From the NCBI GenBank assembly GCA_008000375.1, contig SMOI01000090.1, positions 65,199-115,791 on the forward strand: a DNA stretch of 50,593 nt, given 5' to 3'. Below are positions 21,677 through 31,566 of the stretch, piece after piece; the first letter of the stretch is position 1; each line of letters starts with the position of its first letter. The notes under the pieces are model-generated. The model did no database searches. It saw nothing but the letters and a program-made list of their open reading frames with translations, and was not told the origin of the DNA. Both the position numbers and the translations under genes were made by a program. The stretch comes from Poteriospumella lacustris. Its lineage: Eukaryota > Sar > Chrysophyceae > Chromulinales > Dinobryaceae.

Positions 21677-22112
21677 ATTTGTACTATCTTTTGGTGTTGG
21701 TCGAATACTAATTTAAGTGCGAGTCGCTCAATGTAGCAAATAAATTACGCCCGAAGAATACCAATTTCAGGAAATCTCCATACCACTGTTGTATTCCAAA
21801 AATACTGAGTACTTTGCCTTTATTGTACTGTGCAGTCCCGCATAAATGACTTCTCTTTCTTAAAATGTTGCACAGTTGCTTTATTGGCTTTACGTCAGCT
21901 GCAAAAAGACGCCAATGCTTTCACCGATATGAGAAGATAAATATCCCATATGCAAACGTGCTCAGTACCTACCTGACCTCATCCATTTAAGCCGCAGCAG
22001 GCGCAACACTCGATTAGTAAAAGTATTGTCTCTGACAAATACCAATTTGGAAACAATTATTTAACGTCATCATAAAATACCAAATACTCCAATACCAAAA
22101 GATAGTACAAAT
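21677..22112. repeat. Pair of 24-base inverted repeats, 436 bases end to end
   Basis: 21677-21700 (ATTTGTACTATCTTTTGGTG and four more bases) is the reverse complement of 22089-22112 with one mismatch. The space between holds no gene. The size would suit a small non-autonomous DNA element, but I see no target-site duplication and the match does not extend further. The rest of 21575-22144 shows nothing else. Confidence 0.4.
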
Positions 22113-22144
22113 CCGGTATCCTCGCGATATACGACTAGGCGGTA

Positions 22145-23386
22145 TCATTCTAAATACAACCAACTCCTTTGTTCCTCGCTGATGCCCCACGTTACCAGCG
22201 CTCTATCCAACGCAGTCGCTCCAGAGAACATACCGTATGTACCGGTGGCCGACGTGACCTGCCACGAGGTCAATGACTGGTTAAACGATGTTGCCTCGGC
22301 GAACATTGCCACCATGCTCCTTACGCGACTGACGTCCCAGTCATTCAACGGCTGGTTAAAAGCAACTGCATGGCGAAACATCTCACTCATCGTGACCACA
22401 CTGCTAACGTTCCAGTCACTCAACGGCTGATTGAACGCCTCTGCTTCGTTGAACATCGACTTCATGTCAGTGACACTTCTCACATTCCAGTCATTCAGCG
22501 ACTGATTAAACGAGATTGCACCCCTAAACATGTATTCTAAGCTGGTAACACTGCTCACGTTCCAGGAGTTAAGAGGCTGGTTGAACAAGACCGCTTGAAC
22601 AAACATGGAGGACATGTTCGTGACCACGCTAACATCCCAGTCGTTCAACGGTTGATTGAAGGATCTTGCACCGCTAAACATGGATTCCATGTCGGATACA
22701 TTGCGCACATTCCAGGTGTTTAGCTGCTGGTCGAAGACATCCGCCCCAGCAAACATCCCTTGCATTGTTTCGACATTGCTCACATCCCAGTCTTTCAACG
22801 GCTGGTTGAACGACGACGCTTCTCTAAACATACCGCACATTAGGTGAACGCTGCTGACATCCCATCCCGACAAGCACTGGTTGAACTGCTTGGCGCCATA
22901 AAATAAGAGAGTCATATCGGTCACATGACCGACCTTCCATCCTGCCAACGGCTGGTTGAATGCGGCTGCACCAGAAAACATAAACGCCATATTGGTGACC
23001 AGGCTTACGTCCCAGGTGTCCAATGGCTGATTGAACGAAAAAGCCCCGTCAAACATTCCGCGCATGGTGACAACACGTCGTACATCCCAGCGATCAATGG
23101 CATCGTTGAAATGCCGCTTCATGGCAAAGAGACGGTCCATGTTGGTCACCTGCGATACGTCCCAGTCGTTGATGTCCCCATACCGCTGTAATGCTGTCTC
23201 TCGGTCGGCAAACCATAGTCGTGCAGCCTCTCGCAGCGTGTTGTTGGTGAAGGTCACGAAGGCAAAGTCCTTGATGAGCTGACGAATGCCGTACGGCAAG
23301 ACACGACCGTCGCAGCTTGTCGAGACCGCCCGGTATAAGCACAGGTCGATAGTCGTCAGGATCGACCAGCGTTGTGTAACTGACAT
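22145..23386 (-). CDS. BspA-like (DUF285) 25-residue repeat protein
   Basis: 413 residues, intronless. After an N-terminal part of about 60 residues (with CLYRAVSTSCDGRVLPYGIRQ), about thirteen tandem repeats of 25 residues run to the end, with the pattern FNQPLNDWDVSxVTNMxxMF. This is the BspA-like/DUF285 repeat known from bacteria and many protists, thought to form an LRR-like solenoid. There is no signal peptide or membrane segment, so this copy looks intracellular. The role is unknown; protein binding is the usual guess. The gene lies between an HA-repeat gene and the relic of a second one. ATG at 23386 follows a 15-base T run (on the plus strand) at 23418-23432. Confidence 0.85.
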   Translation of the reverse strand: MSVTQRWSILTTIDLCLYRAVSTSCDGRVLPYGIRQLIKDFAFVTFTNNTLREAARLWFADRETALQRYGDINDWDVSQVTNMDRLFAMKRHFNDAIDRWDVRRVVTMRGMFDGAFSFNQPLDTWDVSLVTNMAFMFSGAAAFNQPLAGWKVGHVTDMTLLFYGAKQFNQCLSGWDVSSVHLMCGMFREASSFNQPLKDWDVSNVETMQGMFAGADVFDQQLNTWNVRNVSDMESMFSGARSFNQPLNDWDVSVVTNMSSMFVQAVLFNQPLNSWNVSSVTSLEYMFRGAISFNQSLNDWNVRSVTDMKSMFNEAEAFNQPLSDWNVSSVVTMSEMFRHAVAFNQPLNDWDVSRVRSMVAMFAEATSFNQSLTSWQVTSATGTYGMFSGATALDRALVTWGISEEQRSWLYLE

Positions 23387-23733
23387 AAAGACCAGTTGAC
23401 GTTGTGGGCAACAGTTCTTTTTTTTTTTTTTTCACCGGAAGTAAAAGTTATGATGTTGCTGGCACAGCAATAATGGCATACTAATGGCTTCTTCAGCCCA
23501 GCAGCTGCAGGACGATTTATACCCAAAGTCTGGACAAGAACAAGACGAAAGTCCTAGCTACTGGGTAACACGACAAATTCACCGATGTTTTGCCGATGCG
23601 TGTGAGCGTGTGAGCAGGTAGTGATTACAGTGCACTCTCTCTAAGCGATAAAAAATAAGGGGTCAGGTTCTCAATCACCTACAGAGCCAAGAACTATTAC
23701 ACTGTATTTACAAAAAAAAAATACCCCTATTTC
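23387..23733. other. Intergenic, 3' flank of the HA-repeat gene
   Basis: No gene seen. It contains the T run at 23418-23432, an A run near 23712-23721, and the 19-base word at 23660-23678 shared with the relic at 21377-21395. Confidence 0.4.
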
Positions 23734-25848
23734 CTACTTCTGTACGATTCCTGCGGCAATCAACATATCACGACACTTCAACAGATATTGCTTGTGAATG
23801 ATTCTATGACACAGCTTTCCCAAGGGCATACCCCACATCTTTTCGGGGAACGTGTTCGATTCTGAGGGAACGACATATGTACGTGGGGGAATGGCGGTCG
23901 CCTCGAACCCATGGACTTGTCGATAACATTGCACCGCTTCACAGATGAGCTCTGCTTGTAGTACATTCTTCCGTCTCACTCGAATACCCATGGCTTCAAT
24001 GTCCCCACGATGCTGGGGAAACAACACTCCCTCTCGAATTTTTTGCAACGTTCTTCCCAAATTCTTCCCACGGCAACGTTCTGGATACGCCGTGTCGTCA
24101 GGCGCGATGAAATACGAGTGTGGGACATCGTAATGTCCATGTTTGGCATGAAACACACGAAAGGCTTGAAGTATATCCGCATAGCGTGCTTTCGCCTCTA
24201 TTTTCTGAGGTCTCGCTCTCGGCGTAAAGACCACCCCCAGGGCCGTCCATCGCTCATATCGTTCGGGTTTGATACGTGTCTGTCCTACCCGATAAAAGCG
24301 AGTGCCCAAGTTGAAACCCCACAAGCGTTGTGGCCATTGTCGATCATTCATGGGAACAGTAAACTCAAAGGGGATATCGAGATGTCCATGTATGGCTTTG
24401 AACACTTCTACGCCTTGGTCAAGACACTCTGCGTTGTACTGACGAAGTGACCAGATCATACCCGCGTCGGTTAAGTTTTGATACGCATGGTCCGTCAACA
24501 GTTTCTTCTTTCCTCGTAACATATGGACTTTATGCCCCAACGCAAAGTCATGATATTCTTCTGGCCAGGGCTTCTCCCGAGGAACCACGAACGCCTGGGG
24601 TACACAGGTGGATTCGTACTGCCGCTCGTAGATCCGCAACAACTGTGCGACAATCGCCGACCACTGACCCACATCGCGTTTCACTACCCCTTCTATGGCA
24701 ATTCCCAAGGCTCGAAATCGATCATGATAGGCCTCTAATTGTCCCAATCTGGTGATCCGTCGTAAGTACTCCCCAAGGGCCATACCCCATAACTCCGGGG
24801 GATACGATGAAGAACCTTCAGGAACCACAAAGGCCGTAGGAATTTCACGTGTCACCCCGTAAACCTGTTGAAAACAACGAATGGCAGAACAGATGCGATC
24901 CGCCGTTTGATCGGTTCCTCGGATCGAACGGAGACCCATCGCTTTGAACGATTCGAGATCCTCGTGGCTGATTTTCCGTGCCAGTAGCAACATCCGACAC
25001 ATTCGCCCGAAATCGACCCCACGAATCGATGCTGGATATCTGTCATCGTTTGCATCAACCATAAAGTGCGTAGGAACGCCACAATGACCATGGATTCCTT
25101 TGTAGACCTCCAACGCGTTCTTGAGATCGAACCTCGCACGGTTTAAGTGATATTCCAACCCCAAATCATAAAATCGCCGAATATGTAGCGCATATCCCCC
25201 TTGTTGAATATACTCAATAAACTTGCCTAACCGATATCCATGCAAGTCGGTGTCCCAATCCTTGCTATCTGACGGAACAATGTATCTCCAGGGGATATTC
25301 AGATTCCCAAACACGGTCTGGTACGCCTGCACCGCGCGAACAAACTTTTCGACCCGTAAAACCTCTTGTTGAGACCAACACATTCCTAATTCCGTCAATC
25401 GCCGTTCATCCGCCCATGCTATGAGTTTGATATGTTTTCGTAACACAGTGAGATGGAAGCCCAAGGTGACGCCAAACGCATGCGATGGCCACGGTGCCTC
25501 GGCTGGCACAATGAACGACAATGGGACCGACGAATGCTGGTGCACTTTGCGATAGATTTCTAACAAAGGAATGACTGTGTTGGCTATTTCCTTGATGGAT
25601 TCCTCAGTCACATCCGTGTTTTTCGCTTTCTTTGCTCTCGCTTTCTTTGTTTCCGCATTCGCTGTGTCCACATTTACCACATTCTTAGCATCCACACTCA
25701 GCATCCGAAACGACAAGCTGCCATATTGAAATTCTACAGCGTTTGGCTTACGGCCAATCCACCGACTTTCCACCGTCATTGGCCATCGAATCGTGGCAAT
25801 GGATCGCGTCAGCAATGGCTTTCCCACGACCGTCCGAACGCGAAACAT
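23734..25848 (-). CDS. Helicase-associated (HA) repeat protein, probably mitochondrial
   Basis: 704 residues, intronless. The first 30 residues are basic and hydroxylated with almost no acid (MFRVRTVVGKPLLTRSIATI), like a mitochondrial presequence; a Lys/Ala-rich linker follows (about 65-80). Eight tandem repeats of about 75-90 residues fill the rest. Each has the scheme HGHxxVPxxFxVPxxxxxWPxxxxGxxLG...LxxxGxxWS; repeat ends are LGMCWS, LGLEYH, MGLRSI, LGIAIE, AGMIWS, LGVVFT, MGIRVR and AGIVQK. These resemble the helicase-associated domain that is expanded in stramenopiles, here with no helicase core. Nucleic-acid binding is plausible but inferred. A broken paralogue lies at 21377-21574. Confidence 0.8.
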   Translation of the reverse strand: MFRVRTVVGKPLLTRSIATIRWPMTVESRWIGRKPNAVEFQYGSLSFRMLSVDAKNVVNVDTANAETKKARAKKAKNTDVTEESIKEIANTVIPLLEIYRKVHQHSSVPLSFIVPAEAPWPSHAFGVTLGFHLTVLRKHIKLIAWADERRLTELGMCWSQQEVLRVEKFVRAVQAYQTVFGNLNIPWRYIVPSDSKDWDTDLHGYRLGKFIEYIQQGGYALHIRRFYDLGLEYHLNRARFDLKNALEVYKGIHGHCGVPTHFMVDANDDRYPASIRGVDFGRMCRMLLLARKISHEDLESFKAMGLRSIRGTDQTADRICSAIRCFQQVYGVTREIPTAFVVPEGSSSYPPELWGMALGEYLRRITRLGQLEAYHDRFRALGIAIEGVVKRDVGQWSAIVAQLLRIYERQYESTCVPQAFVVPREKPWPEEYHDFALGHKVHMLRGKKKLLTDHAYQNLTDAGMIWSLRQYNAECLDQGVEVFKAIHGHLDIPFEFTVPMNDRQWPQRLWGFNLGTRFYRVGQTRIKPERYERWTALGVVFTPRARPQKIEAKARYADILQAFRVFHAKHGHYDVPHSYFIAPDDTAYPERCRGKNLGRTLQKIREGVLFPQHRGDIEAMGIRVRRKNVLQAELICEAVQCYRQVHGFEATAIPPRTYVVPSESNTFPEKMWGMPLGKLCHRIIHKQYLLKCRDMLIAAGIVQK

Positions 25849-26226
25849 CTTACAGCTGCTGATACAGTCCGCTCTTCCACATCAAACCATCAACTCGTTC
25901 GTCTTCCGATGGGAGAGACGACCTTCTCATCTACTTTCTGCTAGCTGGCAATCCCAATCGGGTGGTAATCTGGTGTCGTTCTCTCTTCTGCATCGAGAAA
26001 TCACCCGTCACGCCGTCGTCATCGCGTACCTTTTCACCCCCTCCTCTCTGCTGTGTCGCTACTGCTGCAAGAGGCGTCTCAGTCAGACCCAGCCAGCAAG
26101 AAACAATACAAGACATCAATTACACTCTGTGGTCATAGATGCGGTGGGACATATGCATGAGAGAATCAATTTGGCAAGGCGTATTCTTACAAACACGAAA
26201 CTACTCAGCGTGGCGCATCGACGTCT
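25849..26226. other. Intergenic, no gene seen
   Basis: About 380 bases between two minus-strand genes: the 3' flank of the SAMTOR-like gene and the promoter of the HA-repeat gene. Short open frames here have no protein-like character. Confidence 0.4.
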
Positions 26227-27810
26227 TCACGAGGAATGACCACCCTCCGCAGGAACCGCGGTCGTTGTTTCCAAATCTTGTTTGATCCATAACTGTTCAA
26301 GTTCTTCCACCGATAAAGCAGTAGACGATGTGGTATATTTGCTCTCCTCCGTTCCATCGGATGGATTGGTTTTCTTCACATGATAGGGCTCCTCCGTGAA
26401 CGGTACCGGGTCAGGTAACTGGTTACGCGTCACAAAGACCATGATATGCGACATACGTGCACACGAGGATACCACGGAGGAACTACTAACGGGAGAATGT
26501 CGATGATGTTCGTATTTCACACAGGCGAATCCCAGCCGCCACATTGCTCGCTTCCAGATGGGCCAGGACCCACGAGGATCCGTTTTCATCGATGGATGAT
26601 TGACGTTTTTAAAGATGGAATCCTTCTCGACGATGAGGAACAATCCACACTTGGCCTGTAGTACATCGTAGGCCTTTTTCACCATCACCGCACGTGCCGC
26701 TGGATCAGGTAAATAGGATAACACTAACGACATGGTCACCGCGTGGTAGAAATGCCGCGGAATACGGTGCACCGTGGTGATCCGCTCGTTTGCCTCATCC
26801 TGTGAGGTGGTGTACTCGATATCGGCAGCATCCTGGACGTCCACGGTCAAGAAGTCACATGTATGCACGTGGTAGTGACTGTCCACCGTATCGCTGGTCC
26901 CATCGAGCGCTTTGTTGGACGGGTGCAAATCAACGGCGGTGATGTCCAAGTAACTCGCGTCGGGTGAACGCGCCAAGGGATTGTAGCAACTACCCACATC
27001 TAGAACCTTGGCCTTTCCATGCACCGATTCAGCATCCGGATTCTCCGAAGCCGCTTCTTGCTGTGATCGTTGAACACTACTGCTGCTGTTGTTGATGCAG
27101 CACGTGCGTACACTGTGGACGTATTCGCGTACGGCAGCGTGCGCATCCGCATCGGTTCGACAGAGCGCCGGGGTCAAGTATTTCCGAGCAAACTTTGCGG
27201 ATGCATCACCAAAGAAAAACTGTTGAACATAGCTGGCCATCCACCAATTGGCTTCCAACACCCACGCCTTGTCACCCATGGCGTGAGCCATGACACTGTA
27301 GTCCTTCAATGCTGCCGTATTGGTGGCAACTTTAGACCAATCATCCGTTTCTTTCACCTTTTGGTGATGTTGCGTGATGGTCGTGAAGATTTCCTTGTTT
27401 TTCTTCAAGTAGGTTGCGTAGTAATCGAGAACGTTGCGAATGGTTTCGGGGCGATGGTCAGTGTCACACAGATTGTTGATCATATCAAATGGCAAGACTC
27501 GTAGCGCTCGAGCTAACTGATTTGCTGTTTCGGCTAATTTTGAGTTTGAGGAGATTGATTCACTGGCTATGAGTCGCTGGAGCAGGCCCTGACCATCAAC
27601 AGAAGATAACCTTGACAGCAATGGCGCGGCTTCCGCATCATTTGCAAATCTTTCTCGAACAAAGGCCAACGATTCATCCATTTTCCCACTCACATGAGCG
27701 ATAAGGCTTGGTGGAAAGGACTTGGATTGATTCTCGGATGGCAAAAAAGTGTTGTCGTTCATCGCTTCCACACGTTGTTGACGAGAACCTCTCGAACCCA
27801 CAGCTTTCAT
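26227..27810 (-). CDS. SAMTOR/BMT2-family SAM-binding methyltransferase homologue
   Basis: 527 residues, intronless. The Rossmann-like core shows the SAM-binding motifs in order: VLDVGSCYNPLA (Asp271, Gly273), ITAVDLHPSN (Asp294), CDFL (Asp319), then FYHAVTMSLVLSYLPDP (about 355-371), KKAYDVLQAKCGLFLIVEKDS and a C-terminal strand MSHIMVF. This order and wording match human SAMTOR (C7orf60) and yeast Bmt2, a 25S rRNA adenine methyltransferase. In animals SAMTOR binds SAM and represses TORC1 through GATOR1/KICSTOR; which role this copy has cannot be told from sequence. An N-terminal helical region (about 80-220) precedes the core, as in SAMTOR. The Ser/Gln insert (about 238-262) and the acidic tail look lineage-specific. 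ATG 27810 is used; Met17 is an alternative. Confidence 0.85.
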   Translation of the reverse strand: MKAVGSRGSRQQRVEAMNDNTFLPSENQSKSFPPSLIAHVSGKMDESLAFVRERFANDAEAAPLLSRLSSVDGQGLLQRLIASESISSNSKLAETANQLARALRVLPFDMINNLCDTDHRPETIRNVLDYYATYLKKNKEIFTTITQHHQKVKETDDWSKVATNTAALKDYSVMAHAMGDKAWVLEANWWMASYVQQFFFGDASAKFARKYLTPALCRTDADAHAAVREYVHSVRTCCINNSSSSVQRSQQEAASENPDAESVHGKAKVLDVGSCYNPLARSPDASYLDITAVDLHPSNKALDGTSDTVDSHYHVHTCDFLTVDVQDAADIEYTTSQDEANERITTVHRIPRHFYHAVTMSLVLSYLPDPAARAVMVKKAYDVLQAKCGLFLIVEKDSIFKNVNHPSMKTDPRGSWPIWKRAMWRLGFACVKYEHHRHSPVSSSSVVSSCARMSHIMVFVTRNQLPDPVPFTEEPYHVKKTNPSDGTEESKYTTSSTALSVEELEQLWIKQDLETTTAVPAEGGHSS

Positions 27811-28599
27811 GCACGATAGTGATTCAACCTGAAAAGAAAAAACAAAATCTGAGATGCAATGACGATAGCAAGGATTCCACTTCCTTCAGATGTGGGGAAA
27901 GAGTGAATGGTCGAGATGACAAGTCAAGTTAGACTTCTTTGGACTTGCTCTTCCCATCCACCATCATCATTCATTCATCATCATCATCATCATCACCAGG
28001 TCATTCATCATCGTCATCGTGTACTTCTACATCAGCAGCAGTTTCGAACTCGGATACCCAGATACCCAGATGCCCAACAACAGCTAAGCAGAGAACGAAC
28101 GGTGTAACGTTACGAACAGTGCGATTCTGTAGCAACGCTTCTGTGTCCAAACATAGGCACTCTATTTCGACAAGACGTAGTCAATGTCCAGAGCACTGGA
28201 AGTTTACGTTTACAGTCGTTAGGTTCACACCCCGCCCAAGGGGACTCAAGCTCCGTGATTCTACTCCACACAGCTTCTTCAGATGAGCAGTCGTCGCAAG
28301 CATCATACGAAGGGAACTCTCTTGATCTTTTGGAGTGGGGAACGTCAGAAAGAAAGTGTCTCTACTCTCTCGCCATATCCTCAAAGATTCCTTCGTGGAT
28401 ATTCGTCACTGCGATGCGATTGCTTTGGTCCAGCTTCTAACCTAGGCTATCTGTGCAGTCTTGGGGTACTTGTTGACTGACAGCCGACAAACGAACTCTT
28501 CCGCCGTGACCGACTTCTCTAGTGGGTGAAGAATCTTGAAGAATCTTGATATTATTTAACGACACAAGGCTTCCAAACAATCATGAGCGTGCAACAAAG
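27811..28599. other. Intergenic with CAT/TCATT microsatellite
   Basis: About 790 bases without a convincing gene. A microsatellite of TCA/TCATT units lies at about 27961-28019. A 115-residue frame over it is only the translated repeat followed by random-looking sequence. Confidence 0.45.
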
Positions 28600-29668
28600 T
28601 TATTCGTCGTGTTGCGATCTCGCAGGGGAAGGAGAACGACCACGAGGCGGTGTAGCTTCACGCTCCGCTGACGGCGAACGGCCGCGTCTCTCTTCACTTT
28701 GGCGACCTTCTTCTCTCGGCGATGGTTGCTCGTCCTAAAACAAAATCACACCGACAACGTTCAATCAGACAGCGTTCAAGGAAAAGACGGTAAGTGAAGC
28801 AAAGAACGTACTCTCTCTTCGCGAGCAGGGCGTGGTTCAGGAGACGGGCTAGGAGAACTTCGTTGAGGGCGTTCACGGTCGTTTCTGTCTCCACCACGAG
28901 GAGCGCGGTCACCTCCGCGACCACGGTTATCCACACGTTCATCACGCTGTCGCATTTCATCTGATGACTTGCGCTTGTTCTTTGCAAGAACAACGTGAAT
29001 AGTTCTACCATCAAGATCATAGCGATCCAATGCATCCATCGCATCCATTGCGTCACGACGGCTGCGGAACTCGATAAAAGCGATTCCACGAGGTTGCTTG
29101 GTGTAATGATCCTATAGAACCAATGATACTATTAGTCACTGCAAGCAAGCATACCAGAGGTGAAAGCAATTACCATAGGCACATAAACGTCTCTGATGTC
29201 TCCATAGCGGGAGAAGAGACCACGGATATCGTTGGCGGTAACGCTGAACGCCAAGTTACGGACGAGCACAGAGACCCCCTCCTCTTTACGATCGCGACTG
29301 CGGCTACGATCGCGTCTGTCAGCAGGGCTACGATCCCGGCGATCTCCTCCTCGACGGTCATCACCTCGTCGATCGTCACCTCGTCGATCGTCACCTCGGC
29401 GATCATCACCGCGGCGATCATCACCTCGGCGATCATCACGACGGTCGTCACGGCGATCATCGCCTCGGCGATCATCGCGACGAGGCTCACGACGGTCGCG
29501 ACTGTTTTCACGTTCCTTTCTTCGATCATCGCGATCATCGCGACGAGGCTCACGATCGTCGCGACGAGGCTCACGATCATCACGACGAGGCTCACGATCA
29601 CGGGCTCCACCACGTCCACCACCACGTCCACCACGACTTTCGCTTCTTTCTCTCGGACGGTCACTCAT
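28600..29668 (-). CDS. SR-type splicing factor with RD-repeat N-terminus and one RRM
   Basis: Three exons by my reading: 29668-29174, 29111-28812 and 28734-28600, giving 309 residues; introns of 62 and 77 bases, both phase 0. The N-terminus (1-130) is built of RGG then RRDD/RRGDD repeats and a short RSRSRD stretch. The RRM follows, with RNP2 (VLVRNLAF), YGDIRDVYVPMD and RNP1 (RGIAFIEF) split by intron 1. The C-terminal part is rich in RS and SP pairs (PSPSPEPRP, RGRSPSPARS). The RRM wording (VPMDHYTKQPRGIAFIEF) is closest to SC35-like/SRSF10-type proteins. It should bind pre-mRNA and act in splicing in the nucleus. Its neighbour is the export adaptor ALY/REF. Confidence 0.85.
29341..29590. 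repeat. Coding 15-base minisatellite (RRGDD units)
   Basis: Inside exon 1 of the SR gene, 15-base units such as CGATCATCACCTCGG repeat with point changes (29370-29480 is the cleanest part). On the minus strand they read RRGDD; flanking units read EPRRDDR. On the other strand the same units read SSPRR, which makes a spurious RS-rich frame. Confidence 0.8.
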
Positions 29669-30117
29669 CGTACAATCTTACTTCAATCAAACCCGGATGG
29701 ATCAGTAGTGGTTTTGCTTGGTTGTCGAGAAAAGTCACAGTTGATGATGATTTCGCTTTTTTGCCACAGAGCAGCAGCGGCTGCGATTCGACGACACACG
29801 ACAACGACAAAAAGGCCACGACAAATGCAATGACAGTCCTCTGACAGAAAGCTGACTAATGTTAAAAACGACAAACGACAAACGACAAACGACAAACGAC
29901 CCGGTTCAGTAAGCTCTTCACTCTTCAGGTACCTAACAGTGCATCACACAGAGAACGACTCTTGCGAGCATGAAACAAAGCAAAGATTGCGAAATTTTAG
30001 TATCTCTGTGTTTAGTTGAGTATAGCACCGATCAGTTTCAGCGACGACATCAACAGGTAAGAAGGGAAATTGTGCAATGGACTTGTGTGCATTGTTACAG
30101 AATACAGCCAGGACGAC
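29669..30117. other. Intergenic with a 7-base tandem repeat
   Basis: No gene seen. The unit CGACAAA repeats about 4.5 times at 29869-29900. The region should hold the promoter of the SR gene and the 3' end of the ALY/REF gene. Confidence 0.5.
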
Positions 30118-31105
30118 TTACTTTCTTGCGAAATAGTTGTCCAATACTTCATCCAAATCTTCGTCGTTCTCCTCGACGCGCCTGGATTTGTTCTGCGATT
30201 GATTACTGTTGCGGCCCTTCACATTACGAACCTTCTCCTTGCGCTCTCTTTTGAAGTTGTTTTGTTCGGATTGAACCTCAACACGACGAGAACCTTGATG
30301 GGGTGCATTATGGTGTTGCTGTTGCTGTTGCTGCTTTGGCAAAGCTGTTCCGAAGAGACCGCCACGGTTTCCGTTGGATGCAGATAAGTTGTTGATGGCG
30401 GTAAGCGCTGGGACTGTAGCAGGAGCAGCCGCGCTCACTTGGAAGGAGGTTCCGGTGGGCTGCTGAATACGGCTAAACACGGTCGCAACGGGCAATGCCG
30501 AAGCAACAGAGAGCCGCATTGGAAGACCGTCCAACGTTAGTCCTGCGAAACAAGAAGTGATGGTAAACTCCGAGCAAAAGAGTATTGTCATGGAAATACA
30601 TACCGTTGTACTCAGCCACACACTTGCGCGCATCATCGGCATTCTCAAAGGAAACTCGGGCCGACTTCGTTCCACTGGGATGATTCAACAGGAAGACATC
30701 GGTAATCTTGCCCTTGGACGAACACAAGTCGCGGACATCTCGTTCAGACACGGTAGCACGCAGGTTATCGAACACGACGATTGTCTTTTCATCGCTACCA
30801 AGACGATTGAATACTGATGATCCGGTGCTGGGGACTCCTCCTCTGGCATGGGAAGTCTCCACAACACGAGGGCGTTCAATGGTGACGACTTTAAAATCTC
30901 TCTGGGGAGCCGAACTTTCAATCTTTCCAGCTGACTGAGGACGGTTGTCACGATGCAAGTCACGGCGCTTATCAATAGCATCGCGCTTTTGGTTTTGTTG
31001 GTTTTGATTGTGTCTCTGGCGCTGCTGTTGTTGTTGAGGACGGCGCGTTTGTTGCGTGGAAGATTCGGTGATCAATTGATCGAGCGACTTGCCAAGCTTA
31101 TCCAT
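30118..31105 (-). CDS. ALY/REF-type mRNA export adaptor (THO subunit 4 family)
   Basis: Two exons by my reading: 31105-30604 and 30542-30118, giving 308 residues, with one 61-base intron (GTATGT...CGCAG, phase 1) inside the RRM; joining gives EYNGLTLDGLPMRL. The N-terminus MDKLGKSLDQLI fits the UAP56-binding motif of REF proteins, and the C-terminus EDLDEVLDNYFARK fits the second one. Between them are a Gln/Asn/Arg-rich stretch, the RRM (about 107-180, KTIVVFDNL ... SARVSFENADDARKCV) and an RGG-poor Gln/Asn/Arg tail. It should link spliced mRNA to the UAP56/TREX export pathway in the nucleus. Confidence 0.9.
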
Positions 31106-31566
31106 TTTCTTTTTACGTTGACTCCAAAAATTTAAAGAAGACGGTCGCTGCTTTATTCAAAAGAGAAATGAGAAGAGGTTGTCTTCTTTTCCGAAGATTT
31201 TGTTCGGTTTGATTGAGATCGATCGGCACCGATCGGGCGGCGGTGGGTGCGGCGGGAAAACGAGGACGAAAAGAGAATGCAACGTTGACGTTGAAACGGA
31301 ATATAGAGCGCTATGTTTGGAGCAGACGCCTCGCAGCCGTTACAACAACTGCCGCCCTCTTCCCAACAACACGTCTCGGTCCATCGCCAAGTAGTTGTCG
31401 CTACTTCTTCATCCTTCGCTTGTTAGTATGATAACAGATAGCCCGACAGGTTGTTGCGGCCTTGATTAATTCTGAAGAAGATAACAAGCGTTGTGGTGGC
31501 GTTGTCGTCGTGCGTCCGTGGTAATTGATCTTCGATCTGCACGTGCAGAAGGAACAACAGGTGGCA
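31106..31566. promoter_or_regulatory. Divergent promoter region
   Basis: 461 bases between the ALY/REF start (minus) and the ATG of the cyclic-nucleotide-binding protein (plus). It must contain both promoters. I see no gene and no motif I can name. Confidence 0.4.

Noticed and set aside
27939-28286. 115-residue plus-strand frame
   Set aside because: Its first third is a translated TCA microsatellite and the rest has no structure or similarity that I can see.
29232-29708. RS-rich plus-strand frame, looks like a splicing factor
   Set aside because: It is the complement of the RRGDD repeat; the minus strand continues into an RRM with correct introns.
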